Shown here in pieces: positions 40,985 through 50,694 of a DNA stretch of 64,000 bases. Position 1 is the first letter of the stretch. Each line of letters starts with the position of its first letter. Below the pieces are notes generated by a model. The model searched no databases and was not told where the DNA came from. It was given only the letters and a program-made list of their open reading frames with translations. The position numbers and the translations under genes were made by a program. Source of the DNA: an uncultured Clostridia bacterium (GTDB lineage: Bacteria; Bacillota; Clostridia; UBA1381); assembly GCA_934444735.1 (NCBI GenBank), contig CAKSDE010000001.1, positions 372,001 to 436,000 of the forward strand, read 5' to 3'.

Positions 40985-43280
40985 TACCGTATATGCCGGG
41001 TTTATCATCGAAAAAGATGCCCAGACAGCTATGGAGAAGAATCAAGAGGCGATTTTGGACGCCCTTGAAACAATGGAAATAACGAATGACATAACAAAAG
41101 ACGAATTTGAAACCATGCTCATGAGTGAGTGTCACTATTCGGTAGATGAGCGCATAGGTGCGGGTTTTTCTATGGAAGAATACAGCCTTGTGCCTGCAAC
41201 CGAAACAAGTGCGGGCTTTGTCCGCGCCGCGGTGATACTTTACCAGGAGGACGGGGAGGTTGCCTTTTATGTGAAAAAGGAGATACCGAGCCTGGGCGGA
41301 GGAGCGCAAACGGACAATACCGGTGATGTGAGTATGGAAACAGTAAAGGCCGCTATAGAAAAGGGCTTTGCTGCTTTAAAGGTTACAAATTCCACAAACG
41401 ATAACGACATTTTAAGAACAATTATAGACGCGGCTCCGAGCGGAGTTTCGGCAGATGTCGAAGATTTTTGGGTTGAAAACTCGACTCAGGATAAAGAGGG
41501 CAGCGCAGAGGTTAAGTATACTGTAACAATTCCGAGCGGTGAGAGCAAGAACTTCAGCTATAAGTGGACTGTTGCAAAGCTGATTTCGGGATCGGCAAAA
41601 AAGGAAGTTGAGTCAGCAAAAACTGCAATAAATGCAGCTATTTGGAACTTTGCGGTAACAAACGACACGACAAAAGCCGATATTTTGACTATGGCGCAGA
41701 ATGCGGTTGCCGGAACAAATGTAACGGTTACTTTGGCAGATACCGATTTTTCCGTTACCAAGGCGACTATTCTTGCAAACGGTACGGTTTCGGCAAGACT
41801 GGTATTGAGCTGTGACGATGTTGTTGAGGTGTGTCCGATAGGAAAGACGATTGAGGTAATCGTGACAGAAAACACGAAAAAGCTTGATGAGGACCGTCTG
41901 CTGATAGGCCGTGCAATAAGCGCAGGCCCGATTACAAACAAAATGACAAAGGAAAGTATACTAAATACCGCAAGAGCGGCTGCTAAAAACGGCTCGACTG
42001 TTACATGGAAGGACGGATTCTCGAAAAGAGCGGCAACTTTTTCCGAGGACGGAAGTATTTTCGGGTATCTTGACGTAAACTTAAACGGAGATGCAAAAGA
42101 GCTTCTCGTTCAGGAAAAGATTCCCAAGCTTGTGCGCAGACTGCCGGATAAAAAGATTTCGGTCAATGAGTCGGAATGGGAGATTTTGCGTATAGCGAAT
42201 GTTGAACGTGCAAAGGAAAACAAGGCGCTTTTGACAATGCCCGAGGCGCTCCAGTATGCTTGTGATACACGTGAGCTTGAACTTCAAAAGCTTTTCTCTC
42301 ATACAAGACCTGACGGAACGAAGTGCTTTACCGCAATTACGAACTTTAACTATACATCTGCCGGAGAAAATATCTATGAATGTCCGGGACCGAAAAACAA
42401 GTTTGTTGAAATAAATCCGGAAAAGACGATGAATGGCTGGATGAACAGTCCGGGACACCGCGCTAATATATTAAACGGAGGCTATACATATATGGGCGTG
42501 GGCGCATATGATAATTACGAAAAAGCGTCTGCGGTACAGCTGTTTGCATCTGCCGGCGGTGCGATAACAAATGTTACAACCAGTGCAGGTACTATGGAAT
42601 TTGAAGATGAAGAGGCAATGCAGAAAGAGGTATTGATATGCACGACAGACAGCGGTATTGTATCATATATGCCGCTTGATGTTGCGTACATGACAAAGGT
42701 TGACGGCGGTTATACGCTCAAGCTCAATTCATCAATACCGATAATTTTGAAGGTTACAGGTCAGCCGACGATGTTTGAAGATGTAAGTGCTGATGCTTAT
42801 TATGCGGATTCGGTAAGATGGGCGCTTGACAGAAATATCACGACAGGAACGTCGGCAACGACTTTCTCACCTGCAAAAACCTGTACAAGGGCGCAGATTA
42901 TTACATTTATATGGCGTGCGATAGGCTCACCGAAGCCGACTTCGGCTAATCCGTTCAGCGATATATCGGAGAACAATTATTATTATGAATCGGCTATCTG
43001 GGCGAGCGAAAACGGAATGGTTACGGGCGATAAATTTGAGCCGAACACACCGTGCACGCGTATGTCAACCGTTATATATCTTTGGAAAAACGCAGGATCT
43101 CCGCAAGCGGCGGCAAATGTTTCATTCTCAGACGTTGCGGCAGATTCGGAGCTGGGAAAAGCGGTTTCATGGGCGCTTGAAAAGAATATAACAAACGGAA
43201 CGACTCCGACGACTTTCTCGCCGGATAAGATATGCGACAGAGGTCAGATTGTGACATTCTTAAACAGAGCCGTAAAATAG
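40911..43280 (+). CDS. Secreted CAP/SCP-domain protein with three C-terminal SLH repeats
   Basis: A 789-residue protein. The signal peptide ends near TVYA (about residue 30). Residues 35-400 hold about four similar units of 75-80 residues that start with a helix (METVKAAIEKGFAALKVTNSTND; KKEVESAKTAINAAIWNFAVTND). A CAP domain at 420-560 has VERAKENKALL, FSHTRPDGT, SAGENIYE and MNSPGHRANIL with the usual His/Glu residues. SLH repeats follow at 621-789. CAP proteins act as wall-associated or secreted effectors of varied function. I start at the GTG at 40911, 9 bases after AGGAGG; the TTG at 40905 is too close to it. Likely controlled by the upstream LytTR regulator. Confidence 0.92.
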   Translation: MKKFLSAVLALNMFLAPALTQVGNNTVYAGFIIEKDAQTAMEKNQEAILDALETMEITNDITKDEFETMLMSECHYSVDERIGAGFSMEEYSLVPATETSAGFVRAAVILYQEDGEVAFYVKKEIPSLGGGAQTDNTGDVSMETVKAAIEKGFAALKVTNSTNDNDILRTIIDAAPSGVSADVEDFWVENSTQDKEGSAEVKYTVTIPSGESKNFSYKWTVAKLISGSAKKEVESAKTAINAAIWNFAVTNDTTKADILTMAQNAVAGTNVTVTLADTDFSVTKATILANGTVSARLVLSCDDVVEVCPIGKTIEVIVTENTKKLDEDRLLIGRAISAGPITNKMTKESILNTARAAAKNGSTVTWKDGFSKRAATFSEDGSIFGYLDVNLNGDAKELLVQEKIPKLVRRLPDKKISVNESEWEILRIANVERAKENKALLTMPEALQYACDTRELELQKLFSHTRPDGTKCFTAITNFNYTSAGENIYECPGPKNKFVEINPEKTMNGWMNSPGHRANILNGGYTYMGVGAYDNYEKASAVQLFASAGGAITNVTTSAGTMEFEDEEAMQKEVLICTTDSGIVSYMPLDVAYMTKVDGGYTLKLNSSIPIILKVTGQPTMFEDVSADAYYADSVRWALDRNITTGTSATTFSPAKTCTRAQIITFIWRAIGSPKPTSANPFSDISENNYYYESAIWASENGMVTGDKFEPNTPCTRMSTVIYLWKNAGSPQAAANVSFSDVAADSELGKAVSWALEKNITNGTTPTTFSPDKICDRGQIVTFLNRAVK

Positions 43281-43310
43281 CGTGATTGTCCTTTTTAAGG
43301 CGGAAGAAAA

Positions 43311-43348
43311 AAGGCTGTAAAAAAATCAATTGATTTTTTTACAGCCTT
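43311..43348. terminator. CAATTG-type bidirectional terminator
   Basis: AAGGCTGTAAAAAAATCAA and its exact inverse, shared by the convergent CAP-SLH and PatB genes. Confidence 0.88.
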
Positions 43349-43374
43349 TACTTTTTTTAATATCCCTTTTTGGA

Positions 43375-44541
43375 TTATAAAACAGCGTATTTTTCTACGG
43401 CGTCTTTTAATCGGTTTAACCCATCAGCGAGACGCGATCTCGGGCAGGCAATATTGAGCCTTAAAAAATGCTCGCCGCCGATGCCGTATATCTTGCCTGT
43501 GCTCAGATACAGACCGGTTGTTTCTCTTATGAATTTCTGCAATTGATCGGAATCGCCGTCCAACAAAGAGCAGTCGAGCCATAAGAGATATGTTGCCTCG
43601 GATTGTATAAGCATTATCTGCGGCAGGTTCATTCCCAAAAATGCGGATACAAATTTTCGGTTTTCGTCAATGTATTTTCTCAAAGCATCGAGCCATTCTC
43701 CGCCCTCTTTGTAAGCGGCGATTGCGGCGGATACCGCAAAACAGTTTGGCTCTGCAACCTCATCTGTATTTAATCCGCGCCAAACCTTGTGGCGCAAAAC
43801 TTCGTTCGGAACAATGACTGCGGCGGTTTGCAGTCCTGCTATATTGAAGGATTTTGTCGGCGCGACACAGGTAATACTGTTCATTCTGCATTTTTCGGAT
43901 ACCGACGCAAAAGGAATATAAGATTTGCCTGTTTCGGTCAGATCACAGTGGATTTCATCGCTTACTACGGTTACATGATGTTCAAAACAAAGATCACCGA
44001 TTTTCTTGAGTGTTTTTTTATCCCAGATTTTGCCGATCGGATTGTGCGGATTGCAGAGGATCATCATTGTGGTCTGCGGATCGGAAAGCTTTTTTTCCAA
44101 ATCTTCAAAATCAATACCGTATTCCTTGTTCTTATAGCTTAGCGGACATTCGAAAACGTTTCTGCCGTTATTCAGAATTGAGTTGAAAAATATGTTGTAT
44201 ACGGGAGTGAGTATAAGCACATTTTCGGCGGGTGTTGTGAGCTTTCGGACAATGCTTGAAATTGCGGGGACAACTCCCGTGGCAAAAATCAGCCAGTCTT
44301 TTTCGATTTTAAAGCTGTAGCGGTTTTTCCACCAGCTCATATATGCCTCGTACCACTCGTCCGGGATTACGGCATAGCCGAATATTCCGTGTGCCGCTCT
44401 TTTGGTAAGAGCCTCTGTGACGGACGGCGCGGTTTTAAAGTCCATATCAGCCACCCACATGGGAAGCTCGTTTTCACCGACCGACCATTTCAGTGAATTT
44501 GTGTTTCGTCTGTCTGTTATTTCGTCAAAATTATAGTTCAT
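43375..44541 (-). CDS. MalY/PatB family aminotransferase (cystathionine beta-lyase type)
   Basis: A 388-residue PLP fold-type I enzyme. It opens with NFDEITDRRNTNSLKW and WVADMDFKTAPSV, typical of PatB/MalY. CNPHNPIGKIW is near residue 160, SDEIHCDL near 190 and the PLP lysine in APTKSFNIAGLQ near 226. Such enzymes cleave C-S bonds of cystathionine or cysteine conjugates. AGGAGAA precedes MNYNFD, 15 codons inside the longest frame. It lies 10 bases after the DUF3737 gene in one operon. Confidence 0.94.
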   Translation of the reverse strand: MNYNFDEITDRRNTNSLKWSVGENELPMWVADMDFKTAPSVTEALTKRAAHGIFGYAVIPDEWYEAYMSWWKNRYSFKIEKDWLIFATGVVPAISSIVRKLTTPAENVLILTPVYNIFFNSILNNGRNVFECPLSYKNKEYGIDFEDLEKKLSDPQTTMMILCNPHNPIGKIWDKKTLKKIGDLCFEHHVTVVSDEIHCDLTETGKSYIPFASVSEKCRMNSITCVAPTKSFNIAGLQTAAVIVPNEVLRHKVWRGLNTDEVAEPNCFAVSAAIAAYKEGGEWLDALRKYIDENRKFVSAFLGMNLPQIMLIQSEATYLLWLDCSLLDGDSDQLQKFIRETTGLYLSTGKIYGIGGEHFLRLNIACPRSRLADGLNRLKDAVEKYAVL

Positions 44542-44551
44542 ACTTATTCTC

Positions 44552-45388
44552 CTATTTAACAATGATTTTGGTCTTTTGCGGATCAACCTTATCTTTTTCG
44601 ATAATCAGCTCATCAATGCTCTCCGCTCTGATAATACCGCCGGAGGGGTTCATCACGCTGTCTATTTTAGATGATATATCGGCGTCAACCGTTGAATACT
44701 CAAATGCGAGAGTGGTGTTTATAAGCTTGCAGTTTTTCATCGTAAGATTATCGATATAACAAAGTCCCTGCAAGCTTTCAACCGTACAGTTTATAAGAGT
44801 CAGATTCTTTGCGTTCCAGCCGAGGTATTCGCCCGATATGAAAGAATCGTATACCGTTACGTTTTTGCTGTTCCAAAAAGAGTCCTTTGAAAGCATTTTG
44901 GCATTTTTAATTGTAATATTTTCAGCTCCGTCGAAAGAATAATTGCCGACAAGGCGGAAACGATCAATCGACATATCGGAGCAGTTCATTGCAAAATAAT
45001 CACCTTTTGCAAAAACGTTATCCATTGTAACATTGCTGCAATGCCAAAGCGTTTCGGCGGCATTCGGAAAAGAAACGTTTTTGAGAACTACATTATCGGC
45101 GCGCCTGAAATTTTTCGGCGCCTCGATTATCGAATCCTCAACCGTGATGTTATTCGTATACCAGATCCCGGCGCGCGCGTTCTCAAACAGGGTGCAATCT
45201 TTCATGTATATATTTTTGCTGTACCAAAGCGGATATTTCCATTTAAAGCAGCTTCCGAAAAGCTTTATGTTTTTGCTTTCTTTTAAAGGTGATTCGCCGG
45301 CATCAAAGATCGTGTCGTGAATTTCAAGATTTTCACCCATAAACAATGAACGTTCGCCTGTTAAAAATTCTTGTGTTATCAGTTTCAT
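44552..45388 (-). CDS. DUF3737 family beta-helix-like protein
   Basis: A 278-residue cytoplasmic protein built of about 20-residue repeats such as SKNIYMKDCTLFENARAGIWYTNNITVEDS, which predict a right-handed beta-helix. KLITQEFLTGERSLFMGENLEIHDTIF at the N-terminus and SFWNSKNVTVYDS are typical of DUF3737. The biochemical role is unknown. It is often found beside aminotransferases or regulators in Clostridia, and here it leads a two-gene operon with patB from the promoter at 45505-45533. AAGGAGA is the ribosome site. Confidence 0.9.
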   Translation of the reverse strand: MKLITQEFLTGERSLFMGENLEIHDTIFDAGESPLKESKNIKLFGSCFKWKYPLWYSKNIYMKDCTLFENARAGIWYTNNITVEDSIIEAPKNFRRADNVVLKNVSFPNAAETLWHCSNVTMDNVFAKGDYFAMNCSDMSIDRFRLVGNYSFDGAENITIKNAKMLSKDSFWNSKNVTVYDSFISGEYLGWNAKNLTLINCTVESLQGLCYIDNLTMKNCKLINTTLAFEYSTVDADISSKIDSVMNPSGGIIRAESIDELIIEKDKVDPQKTKIIVK

Positions 45389-45504
45389 CGGTAAAATCTC
45401 CTTATTATTTAGGCAAAAAGTAAAATTGCTGTTTTGTTTTTTTGCATCTAATGATATTTTTAAAATGTGAAATTCAGCGGTTATTTATGCTATTTTCTTT
45501 ATTT

Positions 45505-45533
45505 AGTTTACTACAAACCGGCTCAAATGTCAA
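45505..45533 (-). promoter_or_regulatory. Promoter of the DUF3737-patB operon
   Basis: Minus-strand TTGACA (45528-45533), 17-base spacer, TAAACT (45505-45510), 117 bases upstream of the start. The 291-base gap to zapA otherwise holds only the opposing zapA promoter. Confidence 0.7.
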
Positions 45534-45618
45534 ACCCTTAAATTTTATTTGGCGATATAACCAATATTTGTAAAAGGATTTTCCGTTTTTTTTATTTCCG
45601 TATTGTGCAAAAAAGATA

Positions 45619-45647
45619 TTGATTTATTCTGTAAAAAGTAGTATAAT
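45619..45647 (+). promoter_or_regulatory. Promoter of the zapA operon
   Basis: TTGATT (45619-45624), 17-base spacer, TATAAT (45642-45647). Confidence 0.78.
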
Positions 45648-45679
45648 AAAAAGACTATGATACCATGGGGTGGAATTTT

Positions 45680-46033
45680 ATGGAGAATAAGGATAAGGTG
45701 AGAGTGAACATAGCAGGGAGAAGCTTTTATCTCACTTCGCAGGATACACCCGAATATCTCAGGAAGATTGCCAAAAAAACGGACCGCACAATAATCGGTC
45801 TTATGCAGAGCAATTCCGGCATGACCTTTGAACAGGCGGCGATCCTTGCGGCGTTAAAATATTGCGATGATTATGAAAAAGAGGTTTTGGACAGAAAAAA
45901 TACCGATAAAGAAGATGAAAATCTCGGCAGGACTTTGGTAAAATATTCAAAAGAGCTGACTCGTGCCGGAGCGCGTATAAGAACTTTGGAAAAAGAATTG
46001 GAAAAGCTGAAGAAAGAGCAGGGTGAGAAATGA
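45680..46033 (+). CDS. zapA: Cell division protein ZapA
   Basis: A 117-residue protein. The N-terminal ZapA head has VRVNIAGRSFYLTSQDTPEYLRKIAKKTD and the later MTFEQAAILAALKYCDD; the C-terminal coiled coil runs from about 75 to the end. ZapA bundles FtsZ filaments at the division ring. The GGGGTGG site supports the ATG at 45680, five codons inside the longest frame. Its stop overlaps the start of the U32 peptidase gene; this pairing is common in Clostridia. Confidence 0.92.
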   Translation: MENKDKVRVNIAGRSFYLTSQDTPEYLRKIAKKTDRTIIGLMQSNSGMTFEQAAILAALKYCDDYEKEVLDRKNTDKEDENLGRTLVKYSKELTRAGARIRTLEKELEKLKKEQGEK

Positions 46034-48075
46034 TGGAATTACTTGCTCCGGCAGGTTCACCGGAGGCACTTTTGGCGGCAGTGTCATTCGGCGCGGACGC
46101 TGTCTATATCGGCGGCAGAAATTTTTCGGCGAGACACGGTGCAAAAAACTTTTCCGATGAAGAATTGGAGGAGGCTGTAAAGTATTGTCACTTGCGAGAT
46201 GTGAAAGTGCACGTTACCGCAAATACGCTGATAAAACAGGACGAGACCGAAAGCTTTATAGAGTATCTGGGATTTTTGAACAGGATAAATGTAGATGCGG
46301 TTATTATACAGGATATCGGCATGGCGGCATTGGCGCGAAAGCTTTACCCGGATTTGCCGCTGCACGCAAGCACACAGATGACGGTCGCAACACTTTCAGG
46401 TGTGAAATTTCTCGAAGATATGGGATTTGAACGTGTGGTTTTGGCAAGAGAGCTTTCTATGGACGAAATCAGGTTCATATGCGAAAATTCGAGCGCGGAA
46501 ATCGAAGTATTTGCTCATGGCGCAGTGTGCATGAGCTACTCGGGACAGTGCCTTATGAGCAGTATAATAGGCGGAAGGAGCGGAAACCGCGGAATGTGTG
46601 CGCAGCCGTGCAGATTGCCGTATACATTTTCAAAGGGGAGCAAAAAAGGATATTTATTAAGTACCAAAGATATGGCGCTTGTAGATCATTTGGACGAGCT
46701 TAAAAGCTGCGGCGTTTCATCGATAAAAATCGAGGGGCGCTTGAAAAGACCGGAATATGTTGCAGCCGTTACCGGGATTTATCGGAAATATATCGATAAG
46801 GGCGGACGCGCAGAAAAGTCAGATGTTGAGCTTTTGCTTGACTCTTTCAGCAGGAGCGGATTTTCGGACGGATATTTTACGGGGCATATCGGAAAAAGCA
46901 TGATGAGCTATGATATCCCGGGAAATACCGCTGAAAATAAGCTGTCACACAGAATAGAGGAGTTTTTACAAAAAAACGGAGAGCGGAAAAAGCCGATTGA
47001 TATATTTTGCAAAATGCGGCAAGGTGAAAAGCTTTACATTAAGGCTTCGGATAAGCTCGGACATAGTGCATATGCCGAGTCGGAGAGCATTGCCGAAAAA
47101 GCGATAAATAAGCCGATAAGCCGCCAAAGGCTCGCAGAACAGCTTACAAAGCTGGGGGACAGCGTTTTTTGTGCCGATAATATCGATATACAGCTCGATG
47201 ACGGTGTAATCCTCCCGATTAAAGAGATTAATGCGGCAAGAAGAGCCGCTTTGGCAGGGCTTGAAGTTCAGATTTTAAATATCGGCAAGAGAAGAAACAA
47301 TGCGTGGAAAAAAGATGAAATTTATGAGAAAGATTTCCCGAAAGAGCTTAGCGCGCAGGTAGAAACGAAAGAACAGTTAAAGGCTTGCGAGGATATGGGA
47401 ATAAAAATCATTTACCTGCCGGGTGAGCTTGCGGGATATGCCAAAAAAGCCGGAACAGAATATGTGCTGGTTCTTCCGGGGATATGTGACAGTGAGAAAA
47501 AGGAGAAAATCCCCGAAAATTTCGGAGTGCTGATTTCAAACATCGCGCAAAAAGAACTCTATAAAGGCGAAAAGCAGTATATAAACTACAGAATGAACAT
47601 TTTTAATTCATATGCCGCAAATGAGTTCTCTGATGCAAAAAGCGTCTGTCTTTCGCCGGAGCTGAACTTAAAAGAAATTGCAAAGATAAAGTGCAGCGCA
47701 CCGCAGGAGTGTATAGTATACGGCAGGCTGCCGCTTATGACTATGAAAAACTGCCCTGTAAAAAGCCTTAGCGGAAAATGTGCAAAGGGAGAACACTTTA
47801 CACTAAAGGACAGAAAAAATGAAGAGTTTATCTTCACGTGCGACAGCGCGTGCCACAGCGTATTGTTAAATTCAAAAAATCTGTATATGGCGGATAAAAT
47901 GAGCGAGTTTAAAAAGACAGCCGTTTCACGTTTCCGACTGATGTTTTTTGATGAAGGCTATGATGAAACGAAAAAGATTATTTCGGAATATCAAAAAGCG
48001 ATAAAAGGCGGTGCGGCAGCTCAGCTTTTGGAGAATACATTTACGAGAGGTCACTTTTTCAGGGGTGTAAAGTAG
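46030..48075 (+). CDS. U32 family peptidase (DUF3656-containing, YrrO/RlhA-like)
   Basis: A 681-residue protein. Residues 2-300 carry the U32 core: ELLAPAGSPEALLAAVSFGADAVYIGG, LHASTQMTV, and the signature EVFAHGAVCMSYSGQC...GNRGMCAQPCRLPY near 160-195 with its cysteine set. The C-terminal half is the DUF3656 'collagenase-like' domain. Relatives such as RlhA are involved in tRNA or rRNA hydroxylation, so the peptidase label is historical. Two adjacent ATGs (46030 and 46033) can serve; the second gives the usual MELLAPAG start. It overlaps zapA and is followed by maf after 42 bases. Confidence 0.93.
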   Translation: MMELLAPAGSPEALLAAVSFGADAVYIGGRNFSARHGAKNFSDEELEEAVKYCHLRDVKVHVTANTLIKQDETESFIEYLGFLNRINVDAVIIQDIGMAALARKLYPDLPLHASTQMTVATLSGVKFLEDMGFERVVLARELSMDEIRFICENSSAEIEVFAHGAVCMSYSGQCLMSSIIGGRSGNRGMCAQPCRLPYTFSKGSKKGYLLSTKDMALVDHLDELKSCGVSSIKIEGRLKRPEYVAAVTGIYRKYIDKGGRAEKSDVELLLDSFSRSGFSDGYFTGHIGKSMMSYDIPGNTAENKLSHRIEEFLQKNGERKKPIDIFCKMRQGEKLYIKASDKLGHSAYAESESIAEKAINKPISRQRLAEQLTKLGDSVFCADNIDIQLDDGVILPIKEINAARRAALAGLEVQILNIGKRRNNAWKKDEIYEKDFPKELSAQVETKEQLKACEDMGIKIIYLPGELAGYAKKAGTEYVLVLPGICDSEKKEKIPENFGVLISNIAQKELYKGEKQYINYRMNIFNSYAANEFSDAKSVCLSPELNLKEIAKIKCSAPQECIVYGRLPLMTMKNCPVKSLSGKCAKGEHFTLKDRKNEEFIFTCDSACHSVLLNSKNLYMADKMSEFKKTAVSRFRLMFFDEGYDETKKIISEYQKAIKGGAAAQLLENTFTRGHFFRGVK

Positions 48076-48117
48076 TATAAATAAGCTAAATATGGGAAAT
48101 ATTATTGAAGGTGATAA

Positions 48118-48714
48118 ATGGTGGAAAAGATTATTTTGGCATCGGCATCTCCGAGGCGCAGAGAGCTTTTGGAGAATATAGGCGTTAAATTCGATATTGT
48201 GGTTTCAATGGCGGACGAGAGCAAGATAAAAAGAGATATTGCGCCTGATGTTCTTGTGCGTGAACTGGCGGTTTTAAAAGCGGTGCAGACCGCAAAGGAA
48301 ATAAAGGGAGAGCATTTTGTGATAAGTGCCGATACTGTGGTTTATCATGACGGAAAGATTTTGGAAAAGCCAAAAAACGAGGAAGATGCAAAACATATGC
48401 TTAGGAGCCTTTCGGGGGACAGGCACAGCGTTTATACTGGTGTGTGCGTTTTAAAAACGCCGGAGTGCCGTGCAGAATGCAGTACCGAAAAAACAGATGT
48501 TTATTTTAGGGAACTTTCGGAGGAAACAATAGAAAAATATGTAAAGACGGGCGAGCCTATGGACAAAGCAGGCGCATACGGTATTCAGGAAAAGGGTGCG
48601 CTTTTGGTAAAGAAGATTGACGGCGATTATTTTAATGTAGTGGGATTGCCGCTGGGGCTTTTGTCGGATATTTTTAAAAATGAGTTTGATGTTGATCTGC
48701 TCGGCAAAATGTAA
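48118..48714 (+). CDS. maf: Maf-type nucleoside triphosphate pyrophosphatase
   Basis: A 198-residue protein. LASASPRRRELLENIG at the N-terminus and ISADTVVYHDGKILEKP near 63 are the nucleotide-binding and catalytic blocks; GAYGIQEKGALLVKKIDGDYFNVVGLPL is the C-terminal signature. Maf hydrolyses dTTP, UTP or modified nucleotides and has been linked to septum control. GAAGGTG precedes the ATG. It lies directly upstream of mreB, a classic firmicute order, but radC, often found between, is absent. Confidence 0.96.
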   Translation: MVEKIILASASPRRRELLENIGVKFDIVVSMADESKIKRDIAPDVLVRELAVLKAVQTAKEIKGEHFVISADTVVYHDGKILEKPKNEEDAKHMLRSLSGDRHSVYTGVCVLKTPECRAECSTEKTDVYFRELSEETIEKYVKTGEPMDKAGAYGIQEKGALLVKKIDGDYFNVVGLPLGLLSDIFKNEFDVDLLGKM

Positions 48715-48768
48715 ATTTTACTTTTTACCCTGATTAACTAAATTTGTAAGGAGTTGTAAGAAGATTTG

Positions 48769-49806
48769 ATGTCTGTAATTGATTCGATATTTGGATTTGG
48801 AAAAGATTTGGGAATCGACCTGGGAACGGTCAATACTTTGGTTTATATGAAAGGCAAGGGAATAATTGTAAGAGAACCGTCGGTAGTGGCGATTGATAAG
48901 GCGGACGGACGTGTTCTGGCGGTGGGAAATCAGGCGAATGAGATGCTCGGAAGAACGCCCGAGAATATAACGGCTATCCGACCGATGAAGGACGGCGTTA
49001 TTGCAGATTATGACATTGCCCAGGAAATGATACGCACTCTTTTGAAAAAGGCGGCGGGAAAAGCCGGAATATTTAAACCGAGAGTGATAGTATGCGTTCC
49101 GTCGGGAGTGACCGAGGTGGAAAAGCGCGCGGTGGACGAGGCGGTTATGCAGGCAGGCGCAAAGTCGGTGATGCTGATAGAAGAGCCGATGGCGGCGGCA
49201 ATCGGAGCGGGAATGCCGGTGGATAAGCCGATCGGCAATATGGTTGTGGATATAGGCGGCGGAACGACCGAGGTCGCAATTATATCCCTTTCGGGAATTG
49301 TGACATCAAGAACCCTAAGACGTGCCGGAAATGCGCTTGATGAGTCGATAATGAGCTATGTAAAGAAAAAATACGGTTTGGCGATCGGCGACAGAACCGC
49401 GGAGGATATAAAATTCGAGCTTGCAGGGACGCTTAAACAGAACGACGGATTTTATGATGTTAAAGGCCGCGATATTGTATCGGGACTGCCGAAAAATATT
49501 AATATCGGTGCATCTGAGATACTGGAGGCAATAAGCGCGGATTTAAGAGAAATATGCATGACGGTAAAAAGCGCTTTGGAGGATACACCGCCCGAGCTTG
49601 CATCGGATATAATAGAAAACGGAATAACGGTCTGCGGCGGCGGTGCGATGATAAAAAATATAGACGCATTTTTGGCGGAAGAGCTTGGGATAAACGTACA
49701 CATTTCGGAAAATCCGCTTGACTGCGTGGCTTTGGGGACAGGTATGGCATTGGATAATAAGAGAGTTCTGGAAAGAACGCGTTTTTATGCAAGACGAAGA
49801 AAATAA
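48769..49806 (+). CDS. mreB: Rod-shape-determining actin homologue MreB
   Basis: A 345-residue actin-fold ATPase. LGIDLGTVNTLVYMKGKGI is phosphate loop 1, VVDIGGGTTEVAI phosphate loop 2, and VCGGGAMI the adenosine loop. It forms membrane-bound filaments that orient side-wall synthesis. An AAGGAG site is 15 bases before the ATG and 12 before an in-frame TTG at 48766, so either start is possible. It leads a tight mreB-mreC-mreD-PBP2 set. Confidence 0.97.
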   Translation: MSVIDSIFGFGKDLGIDLGTVNTLVYMKGKGIIVREPSVVAIDKADGRVLAVGNQANEMLGRTPENITAIRPMKDGVIADYDIAQEMIRTLLKKAAGKAGIFKPRVIVCVPSGVTEVEKRAVDEAVMQAGAKSVMLIEEPMAAAIGAGMPVDKPIGNMVVDIGGGTTEVAIISLSGIVTSRTLRRAGNALDESIMSYVKKKYGLAIGDRTAEDIKFELAGTLKQNDGFYDVKGRDIVSGLPKNINIGASEILEAISADLREICMTVKSALEDTPPELASDIIENGITVCGGGAMIKNIDAFLAEELGINVHISENPLDCVALGTGMALDNKRVLERTRFYARRRK

Positions 49807-49824
49807 AAAAACGGAAGTGATATA

Positions 49825-50694
49825 ATGCGGATTTTAAAAAACAAAGCGGTTATGGCAATTGTCATAATAGCTGTAATAAGCGCTATACTCTCGGTCATTG
49901 CCGGGACCGGGACAAATCCGGTGACGAATACCTTAAATACGCTTGCATCTCCTATACAGAATCTGTTCGCGGCGGCATTAAGGCCTGTGCATAATCATGT
50001 CGAGCTTTTGGACGAGATGAAGGGATATAAGGCGGAAAATGACAGGCTGGTAAAAGAGATAACACGTCTGAAAATAGAAAACCGTGATGTAAAAAGCTAT
50101 GCGGCGGAAAATGACAGATTAAAAAAGCTTTTGGATTTGCAGGAAAAGAACGTAGATATGACGACTGTTGCGGTAAAAACGATTGCCAAGAATTTTGAAA
50201 AGTGGGATAAAGGTATTACCGTAAATAAAGGCAAGAGCGACGGCATAAAAAAAGGAAATCCCGTTATCACCCCCGAGGGGGTTTTGGGGATTGTAAAAGA
50301 AGTCGGCGAGAACTGGGCAAAGGTTACGACGATTTTTGATCCCGAGAGCGCAATCGGCGCGGAATTTACGAGAACGGGCGATGTCGGCGTGGTGGAAGGA
50401 GAGGCAGAGCTTTCGGAGACGGGAAAGTGCAGGATCGAATACATATCCGCAACTGCGTCTGTTATAAACGGAGATATTTTGGTGACATCGGGCTTGGGCG
50501 AGGTATACCCGAGAGGGCTTATGATAGGAAAGGTCAGCGACGTTAAGGTTGACGCGGTCGGAAATATCGAATATGCGATTGTGGATCCGGCGGTGGATTT
50601 TAACAATGTGTATGAGGCGCTTGTTGTGACCGATTTTAAAAAGAGCGATACCGATAATCAGCCGGCGAATAAGGAAAACGGTGACGGAGAATGA
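49825..50694 (+). CDS. mreC: Rod-shape-determining protein MreC
   Basis: A 289-residue protein. One N-terminal transmembrane helix (8-27), a coiled coil (70-115) and the MreC beta-barrel domain (120-275; TVNKGKSDGIKKGNPVITPEGVLGIVKEVG, DILVTSGLGEVYPRGLMIGKV). It links MreB to the wall synthases outside the membrane. It starts 18 bases after mreB and its stop overlaps the mreD start. Confidence 0.96.
   Translation: MRILKNKAVMAIVIIAVISAILSVIAGTGTNPVTNTLNTLASPIQNLFAAALRPVHNHVELLDEMKGYKAENDRLVKEITRLKIENRDVKSYAAENDRLKKLLDLQEKNVDMTTVAVKTIAKNFEKWDKGITVNKGKSDGIKKGNPVITPEGVLGIVKEVGENWAKVTTIFDPESAIGAEFTRTGDVGVVEGEAELSETGKCRIEYISATASVINGDILVTSGLGEVYPRGLMIGKVSDVKVDAVGNIEYAIVDPAVDFNNVYEALVVTDFKKSDTDNQPANKENGDGE

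Noticed and set aside
46030..48075. Firm label as a collagenase
   Set aside because: U32 relatives such as RlhA act in RNA hydroxylation, so collagen cleavage cannot be inferred.
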